From Cryptomeria japonica (Eukaryota > Streptophyta > Pinopsida > Cupressales > Cupressaceae): a stretch of 64,000 bases of DNA. Under the pieces are notes generated by a model that did not search any database, had not been told where the DNA came from, and worked only from the letters and a program-made list of their open reading frames with translations. This document shows, piece after piece, positions 48,032 through 59,680 of this stretch (positions within the stretch are counted from its first letter, which is position 1; each line of letters begins with the position of its first letter). The stretch spans positions 629,343,240-629,407,239 of the forward strand of contig NC_081415.1 in the NCBI RefSeq assembly GCF_030272615.1. The letters run 5' to 3'. The position numbers were made by a program, and so were the translations under genes.

Positions 48032-50579
48032 TCATCTCCTATCCCTAGGACTAGTGGCTGGAGAGTGTCGACTGGACGCTCCCTCCTGATATGGCCGTGA
48101 AGGTGGACCCATGGGTGTGTAGCGCGATACAGACTGTGAGTGACTCCGAGAGGAACTCCTACGATCCCTATCCATAAGGATCACGTGATAGGTGGTAGCC
48201 TCGGCTTGAGCTGCTGCTAGATCTCGCCGCACCTGCTGAAGGTCCTCTGATAGGACTCTCTCTCTCTCCCTCCATATGTCTACCTCAATTCAGAATGGGG
48301 AAAAGAAGTCCTCATGCCGACCCGCGTTCCCCTGAGGCCTATAGGCAATCTGTGAGGAACTGGGGATCTGTGCTATCGTGGAAATGTCTGTCACTGCCTG
48401 CTGAATCAGGGAACGCCACTCCTGCACATTAGCTGTGGCAGTAGAATAAATTTTTTTATTAGTACCATTCTATATCATCAAAACATTAATAATCAATTTA
48501 AACCTACTATACCTGGGTCTCCCTCGCGCCAGTAGGGATCATGATACGGTAACATCTGTGATTGGGATCTACTAGGCTCCCCTCACTCGACTAATCTATG
48601 CACGATGGGTGTAGGATGGGTGGTACTAGGAACAGGTCTCCGTATCGTCTCATGTTCCCCCTGTTGGGGAATAAGAGGAGGATCCAGAGCTATGGTATCA
48701 TCCCCTGAATGGTGAGGAGTTGCATCTGACTCCTCCTCATCATCTCTATCCTCATCTGCATCCTCATCCTCATCTGCATCTGACTCCTCCTCATCATCAG
48801 TTCTCTCCTCCTCGTCCTCATCTCCATCTATGTCCTCCTCCTCCTCAGCGCTGGGCTGATCGCCTATAGGTGGATCAGGATCTCCCGCCTCCTCATGACC
48901 CTCTCCCTCCTCTGGCTCCTCTGACCTGGATCCCTGGTCCTCATCTCGGTCTCCATGTCTCCATGGGCCTGGATGGCCTATCGGGTGATTTGGTGGAAAG
49001 ATAGGACCTGGATATGATCTCATAAACCATGAGACATACCTGCGCTTTGCTCCAAGCTCTGCAGAATAATCAGTGACTACATCCTGATCAGATCCCTCTA
49101 TATCTATAGTCTCGATGTCATCTATCGTCAGTCTCGCTACTGCTCTAGGTCTGGGAAGGACCCATGAGTGTCGAGTATAGATGGGCACATCGGCTGGAAC
49201 ACACTGCTCTAGCCCGAACTGCCTCCGTACTCGGTCAAAGTAGAAAGGGACTATGATGTGTGAATATCGTCCCTGCAGTAGGCGGCTCCTCTGTAAGCAT
49301 GCTAACTGTCTCTTCATCCCATCCCATCTGTGCATCCGCGGATATGGTCTCCACACGGTCACCTCAGCTGTCAATCTGTCAACTATCACTCTCCAATACA
49401 ACAAATCTCCACTCACTGGTAAGTGGATAAGCAAACACCCTAGGTCGCTCGCTAGCCGTACTCAGTGGAAAGCCAACAGGCCTGGTGCATGTGAAGTGCT
49501 CTAAAATCCATACCTGCAGAAGTGTGCATGTCATCAAACTGCAACCTTGTCCAAATACATACTCCTCAAGGTCGTGATAGAGATGTGCAAGCATACTCCG
49601 ACCCCAAGCATACACTCTCCTATGTCTCTCCATCGCTCTGATGCACCATGTGAGACCCCCATGCATGTGCGTGCCGCGCCCATTAGGGCAGACGGCTAGT
49701 GCTATGATGGCGATCATAAGGCATCTCAGAAGGGGTACCTCCCCTGTAGGATGTAAGAGCCAGCTGACCATGATGCGACCTCTCGTCTTGCTCGGCATGA
49801 CTCTCCCTATGCAATACACCTGCTCCCTCTGATGATCCTTCACTGACCGATCGGTCACGTATGTAACAGTCGCTCCTCTGATAGGAAGACGAAGTATATG
49901 GTACACATCCTCAAGTGTAACCGTCAGCTCCCCTACTGGAAGATGAAATGTGCATGTGTCAAGATCCCATCGCTCCATCAATGCCATCAGCATTGCAGGA
50001 TGGAACTGAATGGCTGGCATGAGGATCACATACCATAATCCTACTATCGACAATGTGTCTCTCTCTGCCTGAGTAAGCCGTGGAATCTGATCTCGCAAAC
50101 TGCGAAGAATATGTCCCACTGTATGCTCTCTCATGTATGGAAGGCCCTGCAACACAAAAACATAACCGTAATCAGTACTCGATCATCAAAATCACTCATG
50201 CAAACTATCGAACATTGTATGCCAAGCCCTGTCAAGGACCATGGCGCCCTGTCAGGGACCATGGCGCCCTGGTTGGGACCATGGTGCCCTGTCAGGGACC
50301 ATGGCGCCCTGTCAGGGACCATGGCGCCCTGTCAGGGACCATGGCGCCCTGGGGGGACCAGGGCACCCCACAGGGACCATGGCACCCTAGGGGGACCATG
50401 GCACCCTGGGTGGGGCCCAGGTCAGCCTTCAGGGCCCGCAAACGATCATAGAAAAGTCAAAATGCAGAAAATCAAAAGTCAAAGTTTAGTCAACTCACCT
50501 CCTCTAGTGGCTCGTCGTCAATCACGGCCTGGCGCAGGATCTCAACCCTTGTGGGATGCTCCGGTCATCGTGAAGGCAT
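48032..50579 (-). pseudogene. Plant mobile domain (PMD/aminotransferase-like) pseudogene, three exons
   Basis: Exon 1 starts at the ATG 50577-50579 and ends at GAG|GTGAGT (50499). Intron 1 (50147-50498) ends TTGCAG. Exon 2 (50146-48513) carries the PMD: HFHPAMLMALMERWD-like helix, TCTFHLPVGELTVTLEDV, ILRLPIRG, and later VTVWRPYPRMHRWD, followed by a long Asp/Glu-rich stretch (48720-48910). Intron 2 (48433-48512) is GT...AG. Exon 3 is Ser/Arg-rich. Breaks: TGA at codon 5, a one-base frameshift near 49380-49434, further stops. PMD proteins such as MAIN are linked to silencing, and PMDs are known inside transposons. It is either sense cargo of the chromovirus or an antisense extra ORF of the Tat element. 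Confidence 0.82.
50223..50425. repeat. 20-bp minisatellite in PMD intron 1
   Basis: Nine to ten copies of a unit like TGTCAGGGACCATGGCGCCC, the last ones degenerate. It contains CCATGG and GGCGCC palindromes. It lies wholly inside intron 1, so exon text is unaffected. Open frames crossing it are composition artefacts. Confidence 0.85.
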
Positions 50580-50663
50580 GATGATGGCTATGTGGGCTCC
50601 GCTGCAATGAACAGTACTCAGAATCAACAAAGTGACAAATGCAAAGATGTAATATAACCTAAA

Positions 50664-50678
50664 GCTTTGATACCAAAA
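50664..50678 (-). other. Primer binding site of the chromovirus-type element
   Basis: On the minus strand TTTTGGTATCAAAGC adjoins the LTR end CTTTACA. It matches the Met-type site TGGTATCAGAGC except for one G-to-A. It marks the right LTR as the 5' LTR. Confidence 0.85.
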
Positions 50679-50896
50679 TGTAAAGATGTAATTTATTCTA
50701 AATTCAATTATGAAACAAATAACTCTTTATTCTTAAATAAACTCATAATTCTTTTAATAAGTCTATTTTCTTTCACTTTTCCATCCTAAGCTCTAATTGA
50801 TGATTCCAATGATATCATAATAAACACGAGATTTCTATAAATAGATAAAGATTTTTCATTCAATAGGAAATTATAATAGTATTTTAATCCTATCTA
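50679..50896 (-). repeat. Chromovirus-type 5' LTR, inner piece
   Basis: Matches 32186-32403 of the left LTR closely. It stops at TATCTA, where Copia-3 sequence begins. About 143 bp corresponding to 32403-32544 are missing before the LTR resumes at 57116. Confidence 0.9.
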
Positions 50897-51379
50897 CCGG
50901 TAGTCATACAATGCTTCCATGTGTTGATTCACATAACTACATGCCAGTTCATCTTGACATGCCGGTTCATCTTGAACAAATATACTGCTTCACTTTGGCA
51001 TATAAATCGATTCATACATATGCCAGTTCCCTCTTCTCACATATCACATATGTCGGTTCACTTCATAACACATATTGACATCAATGACAACATACAATGT
51101 CATTATGTCTTCATGTCGGTTCACATAATGCCAACAATCTCCCCCTTTGGCATTGATGGCAATATACAAAGATATCTTCTTTGCTTCACATCTTCTCCCA
51201 TTTGCTGCAAATATCTTTTCGCTTCACTCCTTCTCCCCCTTTGATAACAATGCCAAAGTAGAGGTACAAGCATCTCTGTTTCATCATGCTGCTCCACCTG
51301 AGGAGTAGCATCCTTCAACACATCAATCAACCAAAAATTTGTCTTTCCAGTACTTGACTGATGTGGAACAATTACTTTT

Positions 51380-54300
51380 AGTTCACCTCCTGAAGGGGAA
51401 ATACCCCTAATTCACCTCTCAAATGCACAAATGTTGTCTTTGGGAGAGGCTTGGTGAATATGTCTGCTAACTGCTCCTTACTGGACACATGCTCCAGTGC
51501 AATCTCTTTATTCTAAACCTTTTCCCTCAAGAAATGATACTTAAGCTCAAAATGCTTGGTTCTAGAATGTAAAACCAGATTCTTTGATATATTGATAGCA
51601 CTTGTGTTATCACAAAATATACTTACCAGTTCAGATACAGGGATCTTGAATCCTTCCAGTACATGCTTCATCTAGATTGTCTAAGTGCAGTTCATGAAAG
51701 CTGCAACATACTCTGCTACTGCTCTAGACTGAGAGATACATATCTGCTTTTTACTCATCCATGAGACCAGTCTACCATCGAGAAAGAATGCACCACCGGT
51801 TGTGCTTTTCCGGTCATCCACATTACCTGCTCAATCAGCATCTGTGAACACTTTCAGATTGAAATCATTGTTGTATGGGTACCACAATCCATAGTCAACT
51901 GTTCCCTTCATATATCTAAGAGTCCGCTTGACTGCAACCAAGTGGGATTCTCTTGGACTTTTCTGGAACCTTGCAGTAATACCAACTGCATGTGCAATAT
52001 CCAGTCTACTATGCACTACATAATGCAACTTACCAATCATTGATCAGTATTCATTCTCATCAACCAATGCAAAATCATCCTCTTTTGTCAATTTGCAACC
52101 AGTCACCATCGGTGTACCAACCGGTTTGCTATCTTCCATGCCAAAGGTTTTCAATACCTCATTGACATATTTGGACTGAGTGATAAAGATTCCATCTTCC
52201 ATCTGCTGGATCTGCAGTCCAATGAAGAACTTAATCTCTTCTATGAGTGACATCTCAAACTCTTTCTTCATCTCATCAGCAAACTCATGACTCATCCTAT
52301 CATCTCCTCCAAAGATAATGTCATCAACAAAAACCTCACAGATCAGGATCTGATCTCCTTCAGACTTTAAGTAGATATTGCTATCTTCACTTGTTCTCTC
52401 AAATCCAATCATCATAAGATGGGAATGTAGGTGCTCATACCATGCCCTAGGTGCTTGCTTTAGACCATATAGTGCTTTATGTAGTGTACATACCATATCA
52501 CTGTCTTCAGATAGGGAAAACCCATCTAGTTGCTCTATATATACCTCCTCTTCAAGTACACCATTTAGGAATGCAGACTTTACATCCATTTGATATACTT
52601 TGAACCTTGTAAAAGCTGCATATGCAAGAAGCATATGAACTCCTTCCAATCTGGCTACAAGAGTGAAGGTTTCTCCATAGTCTTCTCCTTCTTCTTGATC
52701 ATATCCTTAGCATACCAATCTGGCTTTATTCCTAATCACTGTGCCATCCTCATTCAACTTATTTCTGAACACCCATTTGGTGCCAATGACATTTTTATGC
52801 TTTGGTCTGGGTACCAAGGACCATGTACCATTTTTCTCTATCTGGTCAAGCTCCTCTTCCATTGCCTTGATCCAATCTTCATCTTTATGAGCCTCTTTGA
52901 ATGATTTAGGCTCAAATTCAGAGATCATACATGAGTTTTCTCTGATCTTTCTTCTTGTAAGGATTCCTGCATCCTTATCTCCTATGATCTACTTAGGATC
53001 ATGATTCAACTTGACATACCGAGGAATGGTCTTAACTGGTTCTTCTTGCTTTTCTTCTTCATCCTCATCTTCATCAGTATCAGCATTCATCGATTCAGGG
53101 ACACTGTTACTGGTACTTGGTTGGCTAACAACTGGTTCCCAGAAGGTTGCATCTGGTTCATTTATAGCTTGTTCATTGCTGGTTTCCTCAGTCTTCTTAG
53201 AGGATTCATTGCCTCTTACATTGATGCTTTCCATAATTCTCTGAGTTCTATTGTTGTAGCACTTGAAAGCTTTACTCTTGGTGGAATATCCTAGAAATAT
53301 TCCCTCATCACATTTAGCTTCAAATTTGCCTTGATATTCACTCCTCTTGATGTAACATTTGCTACCAAATACCTTAAAGTAGCTAACCACAAGTGTCTTA
53401 TTGGTCCAATACTCATAAGGAGTTTTGTCCTTACCCTTTTTGATGAGTACCCGGTTCATAGTGTAGACTACAATGCTCACCGCTTCTCTCCAAAAGGTGT
53501 GAGCTACCTTTCCTTGAATCAACATGGTTCTAGCTGCTTCAACCACAGTCCGATTATTCCTCTCTGCTAGGCCCTTCTGTTGTGGAGTCTGGGGGGCAAA
53601 CAACTGTCTCTTGATGCCAAATTCTTCACAATACTTGTTGAATTCACTAGAAGTGAATTCCCCTCCTTGATCAGTTCTGAGATATTTGATCCTTTTACCG
53701 CTTTCCTTCTCCATTAATGCTCTGAAAGCTTTGAATTTCCCAAAAGCTTCAGACTTGTCTTTCAAGAATGTGACCCACATCATTCTTGAGCAGTCATCAG
53801 TGAGGATCATGAAGTACCTATCACTCTGTACACTTCTAGTTTTCATAGGACCACACAAATCAATATGTACAAGATCAAGCAAGTTGTCAGCAGTGAAAGA
53901 TTTACCTTTAAAAGTTGAGGAAGACATTTTCCCCAATTGACATTCTCTACACAAGGTATTATCTAGTATGTTTAGCACTAGCAACCCTCTAATTGCCTTG
54001 ATCTTACTAGCCTTTACAATGTTATCAAAGTTTACATGGCAGAGTCTCGTATGCCATATCTAGCTATCATCAAGCTTAGCCATAAGACATGTACAAATAT
54101 TTGCATTTAGATGAAATAGGTTACCTTTAGTCTGCATGCCGATGGCCACCAATTTACCATCTTTTCCTTTGATTCTGCAAACTCCATTCTTGAATTGTAG
54201 AGTGAGGCCACTATCATTTAGCTGGGCAACACTTAGAAGGTTGTGTCTGAGACCATCAACCTAGTACACATTGTCAGCACTACTCTTTCCATTCAGAGAG

Positions 54301-55466
54301 ATGGACCCTCTACCTTTGACCATGCAAGGTGCATCCTTGCCAAAGCGAACCACACCACCATCATACTCCAAAGATAGAAAATTGCTTCGGTCACCTGTCA
54401 TGTGATGAGAATAGCCACTATCAATGATCCACTCATTGGAATTATCAAACTGAGAGACAAGGGCCTTCTTGTCTGTCACATCTTCCTTTACAGCAACAAA
54501 CACAATGTCTTCATTCTCTTCATCTTCTGATTCCTCATCTATGACACCTTCATCAACTGCTACAAAACAGTTTCTCCGGTTTCCTCCTTTGAATTTCCTG
54601 AACCTTTCTAGTTTATCCTTGTTGTCACTATTAGGACAGTTCATAGCAATATGTCCTATCCGGTTATAGGAAAAACATTTCAAAGGGAGCTTACCTTTGT
54701 ATTTACCAATTCCTTTTGGAAATTTCCTGGCAAGAAGAGCTTCAAATTCCATCAGAAATTCTTCATCATTCATTTCTCTGTTCTGATTAGGTTCCCCACT
54801 AGTGCTAGCCTCTTTTCCTTTTCTGGATGGTATAGCAAAGGCTCTAAATGCTAATTATGTCTTTTGAACACTACCATCAAAACTATTCAGTTCATAGGCT
54901 ATCAACTTGGCTATGATGGAGTCCAAGGACACCTTAGATTTGTCTATTGATCTCAGCTCCTGAATAGCAGCGACCCTTATTGCATAGACCGGCAATAGGG
55001 ATCTCAGGACTTTACTTACCACAGTGGAATCTTCTATTTTTCCACCTGCACTCTTGATTTCTCCAACAACCATTTTGATTCTAATTCCATACTGCTGAAT
55101 GGTCTCTCCTTCAACCATCTGCATGTCTTCAAACTTTCCTCTCAGGATTTCTTCCTTAGCCTATTTTACATGCTCATCACCACCATAGATATTTTCAAGA
55201 GCATCCCATACCTTTTTGGGATTTGCCTTGTCCTGAACATCAATAAATTCAATGTCAGATAAACTACTGATGAGGGCTACCATGACTTGCCCATTTTCTT
55301 GTATCTCTCTCTTTTGGTCATCGGTGAGAGTACCGGTAGGAACTACATATATATTTTCAACATAACTCTAGTGTTGAACACCCATGCTTTTGATGAATAT
55401 CTTCATCCTATCTTTCCATATACCGAAGTTTTCCCTGTTAAACTTTGGACCTTCCCTCTTCATCAT
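51380..55466 (-). pseudogene. Copia-3 gag-pol
   Basis: From the ATG at 55466 all parts keep one frame, interrupted by stops only. Gag with zinc knuckle CFSYNRIGHIAMNC (second Cys replaced by Tyr), protease (IIDSGYSHHMTGD), pre-integrase (CRECQLGK), integrase D-D-E (HIDLCGP, RTDQGGEF, GLAERNN), RT with an intact active site (FVDD; MDVKSAFLNG, YGLKQAPRAW) and RNase H (51830-51400). More than ten nonsense codons, for example before 54773, 53984, 52928, 52649 and 52040; most are one C-to-T or G-to-A step from Gln, Trp or Arg. Unlike Copia-1 it keeps the integrase core. Confidence 0.9.
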
Positions 55467-55536
55467 TTGACTAGGATCTTTTCCTCAAGTGATTAAGCTT
55501 ACAACATAGAGGACTTGGAGGAGCTCTGATAACAAT

Positions 55537-57115
55537 TGATAACTCAATGATGAACCAATAGTACCAAACTGGTACGGAGAGGGGGGGGGTGAATCAGTAC
55601 AAACAAAAATACAGTCCAAAATTGGTTGGACAGCAAATACTTCAAATGACTACAAGCAGTGATGTTAGCTGAAGCAGAATGCAACCGGTAAGACCCAGGA
55701 CTGCTAAAACAATCATAAACCGATCACTCACTAAGCTTTCCTCTTAGCTCAATACTACAATACCATTACACCCTCGTGAATGAACAGGTAAACTATTATC
55801 TGATCTTCACAACAGTTGGTTCAGCATGTTTTATAGACAGGCATAAAACACAGAACCATCATGTGCTCAACAGTTAATAACAAAGCATCACAAGACAGAA
55901 GCATCACACATGACACACATATTTTTCATGTGGAAACCCAACTAAGAAAAACTACGGTGGGGATGAATACCCACAAGTTTCTTTTGAACTCTTTTGAAGT
56001 TCGCTCTATTAGGAGCCTTGTCCGGTTAAAGACATTACAATAGGTTCTGCTAGGAACTAATCCTGTTAGGGATCACCTGGTTAAGGGTTAAACTTGGTAG
56101 GGTCACCTTGTTAGAGGATTTCAAGAACTCAATAGCTAAAGGATCTTCAGAGCTCTATAGCTTCTCATAACTCATTAACCTCGAGTTACCTGGTTAAGGG
56201 ATTTGAATCAAGCTTGTTAAGACCACCCTGTTAGGGGATTTTACAACAAGCCAGTTAAGGCTACTCTGTTAGGGGATTTTACAACTGTTGAAGTGGTTAG
56301 AGATCAACAGGAATTACAATGATCTGGTTACAGCACTCAATGCTAATGTAGATCCATTTTGGCTCCTCTTCACCTTCTGCACATTCACTTTGCAGGTATA
56401 TCTTCTCTCCTTTGGTCTGGCAAGAATCACATATCACTTCCCTAGGATACACACAGACAACTTTTGCCAACAACCTTAGAAAGAAACACAACATCAACTT
56501 TATAGGAAACATACAGGTCGGTAACAAAAACACTAAACCCTAAACCTATTAGGTTAAGCAATTCAAGCAGTTCGATCCTGACCGTTGAATCATACTGCAT
56601 TAAATGCAACAATCTTGAATCGATCTCAAGACATTCTCCATCATCCATTATCCATGAATTTCATGGCAGTTGATAACCCATCACACTTTATCACTGTTTG
56701 ACAGACTTCGCTCATTCCTGAGTTAGATAAGAATAGCCTTCTTCATGCAAGATCCTTCACGCGCACAGAGCTTACGTGGCAACACAATCTGTCCTCCATT
56801 ATACTACTAACTCATCACATGACGATCACCGATTAAGTCATACAGACTTGAGGTACTCCAACCAGAAATCCTAAAGTGGAAGCTACCTACCAACCAGTAG
56901 TCATACAATGCTTCCATGTGCCGGTTCACATAACTACATGCCGGTTCATCTTGAACAAATATATTGCTTCACTTTGGCATATAAACCGGTTCATACATAT
57001 GCTAGATCCCTCTTCTCACATATCACATATGTCGGTTCACTTCATAACACATATTGACATCAATGACAACATATAATGTCATTATGTCTTCATGTTGGTT
57101 CACATAATGCCAACA
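55537..57115 (-). repeat. Copia-3 5' LTR with internal repeats
   Basis: TGATAACTC...CCAACA, 1579 bp. Between 56080 and 56290 a short motif (CCTGTTAGGGGATTTTACAA and GGTTAAGG variants) is repeated several times. The inner 220 bp equal the left LTR remnant (compare 50897-51136 with about 56890-57115). Confidence 0.88.
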
Positions 57116-59680
57116 TTTTCCACCCAACCTTGAAGCTTACACTTCCTCAAAATTCTCGGACAATCAAGAATACCCGACCCTACACAAATTGCTTAGCAAA
57201 AAGAATTTGATAGACAAGATGGAATCTGGTGCGTGCCTAGAATGATACATACATTTTCAATTATATAATTCAATAAAGAAACAAGCTTGATCAATCAAGG
57301 ATATGGTAGAGAGAATAAATAAATCCATCTATTTCAATGGTCCATGAGCTACTCGGTTGAGTATAATGCTATGCACAACAATAAAATGTAGTTTGGAAAA
57401 GCAAATTATTTTCTCTATGATTCCACATTCGGCACCCGTCTTGGAAGTTAACTTTCCCCACGAACACAAACATACTAGCTTTCTATGTTCATATGATATC
57501 AAAGATAAATATAAAGAAGACAATATTTTGTTTACATATAATAAAGCTGAAGAGAAAACAATCTTTCATTTCCAGCTATTTATATCTGACAAGGAATAAA
57601 TCTTTCATAGATAAACAATATATATCTGAAAAGAGAACAATCTTTCACTCCTATTTTTATTTTCAAGTAAATTAAGACAAGAATTCAAATAAGAAGGTGT
57701 AACACATGAATGTACAATTACATATAAATGAATAGAATATGAGTACACATTCTTTCTTCAAATAACATATTAAATTTGATACTAACATGTGTTTTCTATG
57801 ACTTATGAATTCAACTACCTAAATTCAGTAAATTTTCTACAACAAGTATTAAATAAGATGATATTTTGTAATGCATATACCTATATGGCATTTTCAAATG
57901 AAATATCAAAATAAAATTACCATGACTTCTAATGCATGAAACTAAATCTAAGTTTAACTATTTTCTTCAATATTGATCTAAAGCAAGCACATCTCACGAT
58001 AATTCCATTCTTATTTTCTAAATTTACAGTAAACTATTGCTTGATTGAAAGCCTACTCGTGAATTCTAGATTCAAATTCCAAATGATAAACACCAAATCT
58101 CCTATTGAAATCTTCTTACTTTATTTCCTTTCTTCTCGATTGCTCTATATTCTTCTCCTATTTTGTATAATACTGTCATTGTCTATGTTTATGTTCTCAC
58201 TCTCTTTTGGTTTGTCCTTCGTTATTCTATGTGCTAGAGCCTCCAATTTATGCTACTTGTGAGCTATATTATCTCCTATGTTTTGGTCTCATCTAAACCA
58301 TCATCAATTGTTTCTTGTGCCAACTACCCTACACGTCCAAGTTACCAAGGCATGTGGCAAACCGAATGCACCACGTCTCACAGTCTATATTCAACCCAAC
58401 AACTTTCCTTCTTAACTCATTGTTAACATCAATCGATATCATTGTTTAACATCTCCCCTCACATGGGCTCAGAATCCTCTAAACTTGCCACACAATACTT
58501 TCACTACAGTTCGGTTATATCAGTCTAACAACCGCACTTCGTATTCATCATTTGATGACAATGATGCATATTATTAAACATGCATCCTTTATTTGATATT
58601 AAAGCATGATCCACCACCTTAATATATCTTTAATAGTCTATTGCACATGGAAATTAACTTATCCATGTGGTTTGGCACAAATTTCATGTTTGACTCAAAC
58701 TCTACTTATTGAGAAGTCCATGTTCCTTCCAAACTCAAAGTGTCTGTTTTGTTGCAAGTCGATATTCTCATCATCTTCCATTTGCAAGATGTGTTCATAT
58801 GTGGGATAGTCACCATGTTACTATTTAATCATTCAATATTAAATGGCACTCACTGCGCATGCGTAGGTGGATATTTGGGTGGGTTGTCGGTAGTAATACT
58901 GACTCCTCCCTAACATTATGGGGTAGTCGATATTACTATCAACTATCTTGCATGCAATGTTTGTTTTTAAAACATGTGATTAAAAGATAAGTCCACCAAC
59001 CATAATGGTTAATATGCAGTTTAATAAATCACTATTTATTATATAATATATATATAAACAATTGAAATTTCATAAAGCTAAACTAATCAAATTTCATGAA
59101 TAATCAAATATATATATATATATGATCGAGTTATTATTCGAATTCATATATATATATATATATAAACAAGTAAACAAATAAATATATTGTTTCACCAAAT
59201 CACACATTTTTGCACAAAAGAATGTGTAATCATAGGGTCAATGTTCATTTTTTTTTCAATCACTAACAAATTACTTTCTTATTGAATAATAAAACATATC
59301 ATTTTGCCATCACTTATGCAACTTTAATCACAACTCAATTCATGCAATGAATGCACACATAAAGATGTATATATTATAGTGGTGTGTGAGATTCCATCTA
59401 GTCTAGTGAAATCCAAGGGCTAAAACATCTCTACCTGAATGATGTTCTCACGTTCACCTGTTCCTGCATTCACTTGCACTCAATTGCTCATTAGCAATGA
59501 TGATCCCAATTTCACAATAAGATTAATACTGATCATTCAATTGTATGTAAATCATTTCATTGCATTCAATCTCCTATCTTTTTTCATTAACAATTCCATT
59601 TCTATTTCAATTTTATTGAAAAAATGAAAAGACCATTATTTTCCAAATAAAATAATTATTGATAAATATGGTTCATGACA
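57116..59680 (-). repeat. Chromovirus-type 5' LTR, outer piece
   Basis: Matches about 32545-35164 of the left LTR, ending ATGACA at 59680. Divergence is scattered single bases plus small indels, for example a different (TA)n length at 59105-59165 versus 34550-34650. Confidence 0.9.

Larger units (their letters stand above)
50897..57115 (-). mobile_element. Copia-3, SIRE-like Ty1/copia element in the chromovirus LTR
   Basis: Right LTR 55537-57115 (1579 bp, complete), left LTR about 50897-51136 (only the inner 240 bp). Polypurine tract at 51137-51150 and primer site TTGTTATCAGAGC next to 55536. Gag-pol on the minus strand. The left end is joined to the host LTR with 143 bp of host also lost, so a deletion removed about 1.34 kb of Copia LTR and its target duplication. 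Related to Copia-1 by protein text and polypurine tract. Confidence 0.9.
32186..59680 (-). mobile_element. Chromovirus-type Ty3/gypsy element with 3-kb LTRs, itself interrupted
   Basis: Inserted in the outer 3' LTR with a near-perfect duplication (CCTAG 32181-32185, CCTGG 59681-59685). LTRs: left 32186-35164, right 50679-50896 plus 57116-59680. On the minus strand the right LTR is followed by a primer site (TTTTGGTATCAAAGC, 50664-50678) and the left LTR is preceded by AAGTGGGGAAGGA (35165-35177), so it is minus-strand. Gag-pol lies at 39630-35380 and ends in a chromodomain-like stretch. A plus-strand Tat region and a PMD pseudogene lie between primer site and gag. Confidence 0.85.

Noticed and set aside
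50080-50581. Plus-strand frames over the PMD intron
   Set aside because: They are translations of the CCATGG minisatellite and cross the intron of the opposite-strand gene.
32186-50678. Plus-strand reading of the 3-kb LTR element
   Set aside because: The plus-strand flanks show neither primer site after 35164 nor purine tract before 50679, while the minus strand shows both.
56080-56290. tRNA-like GGTTAAGG segments
   Set aside because: They are short repeats inside the Copia-3 LTR; no cloverleaf or CCA-end arrangement can be drawn.
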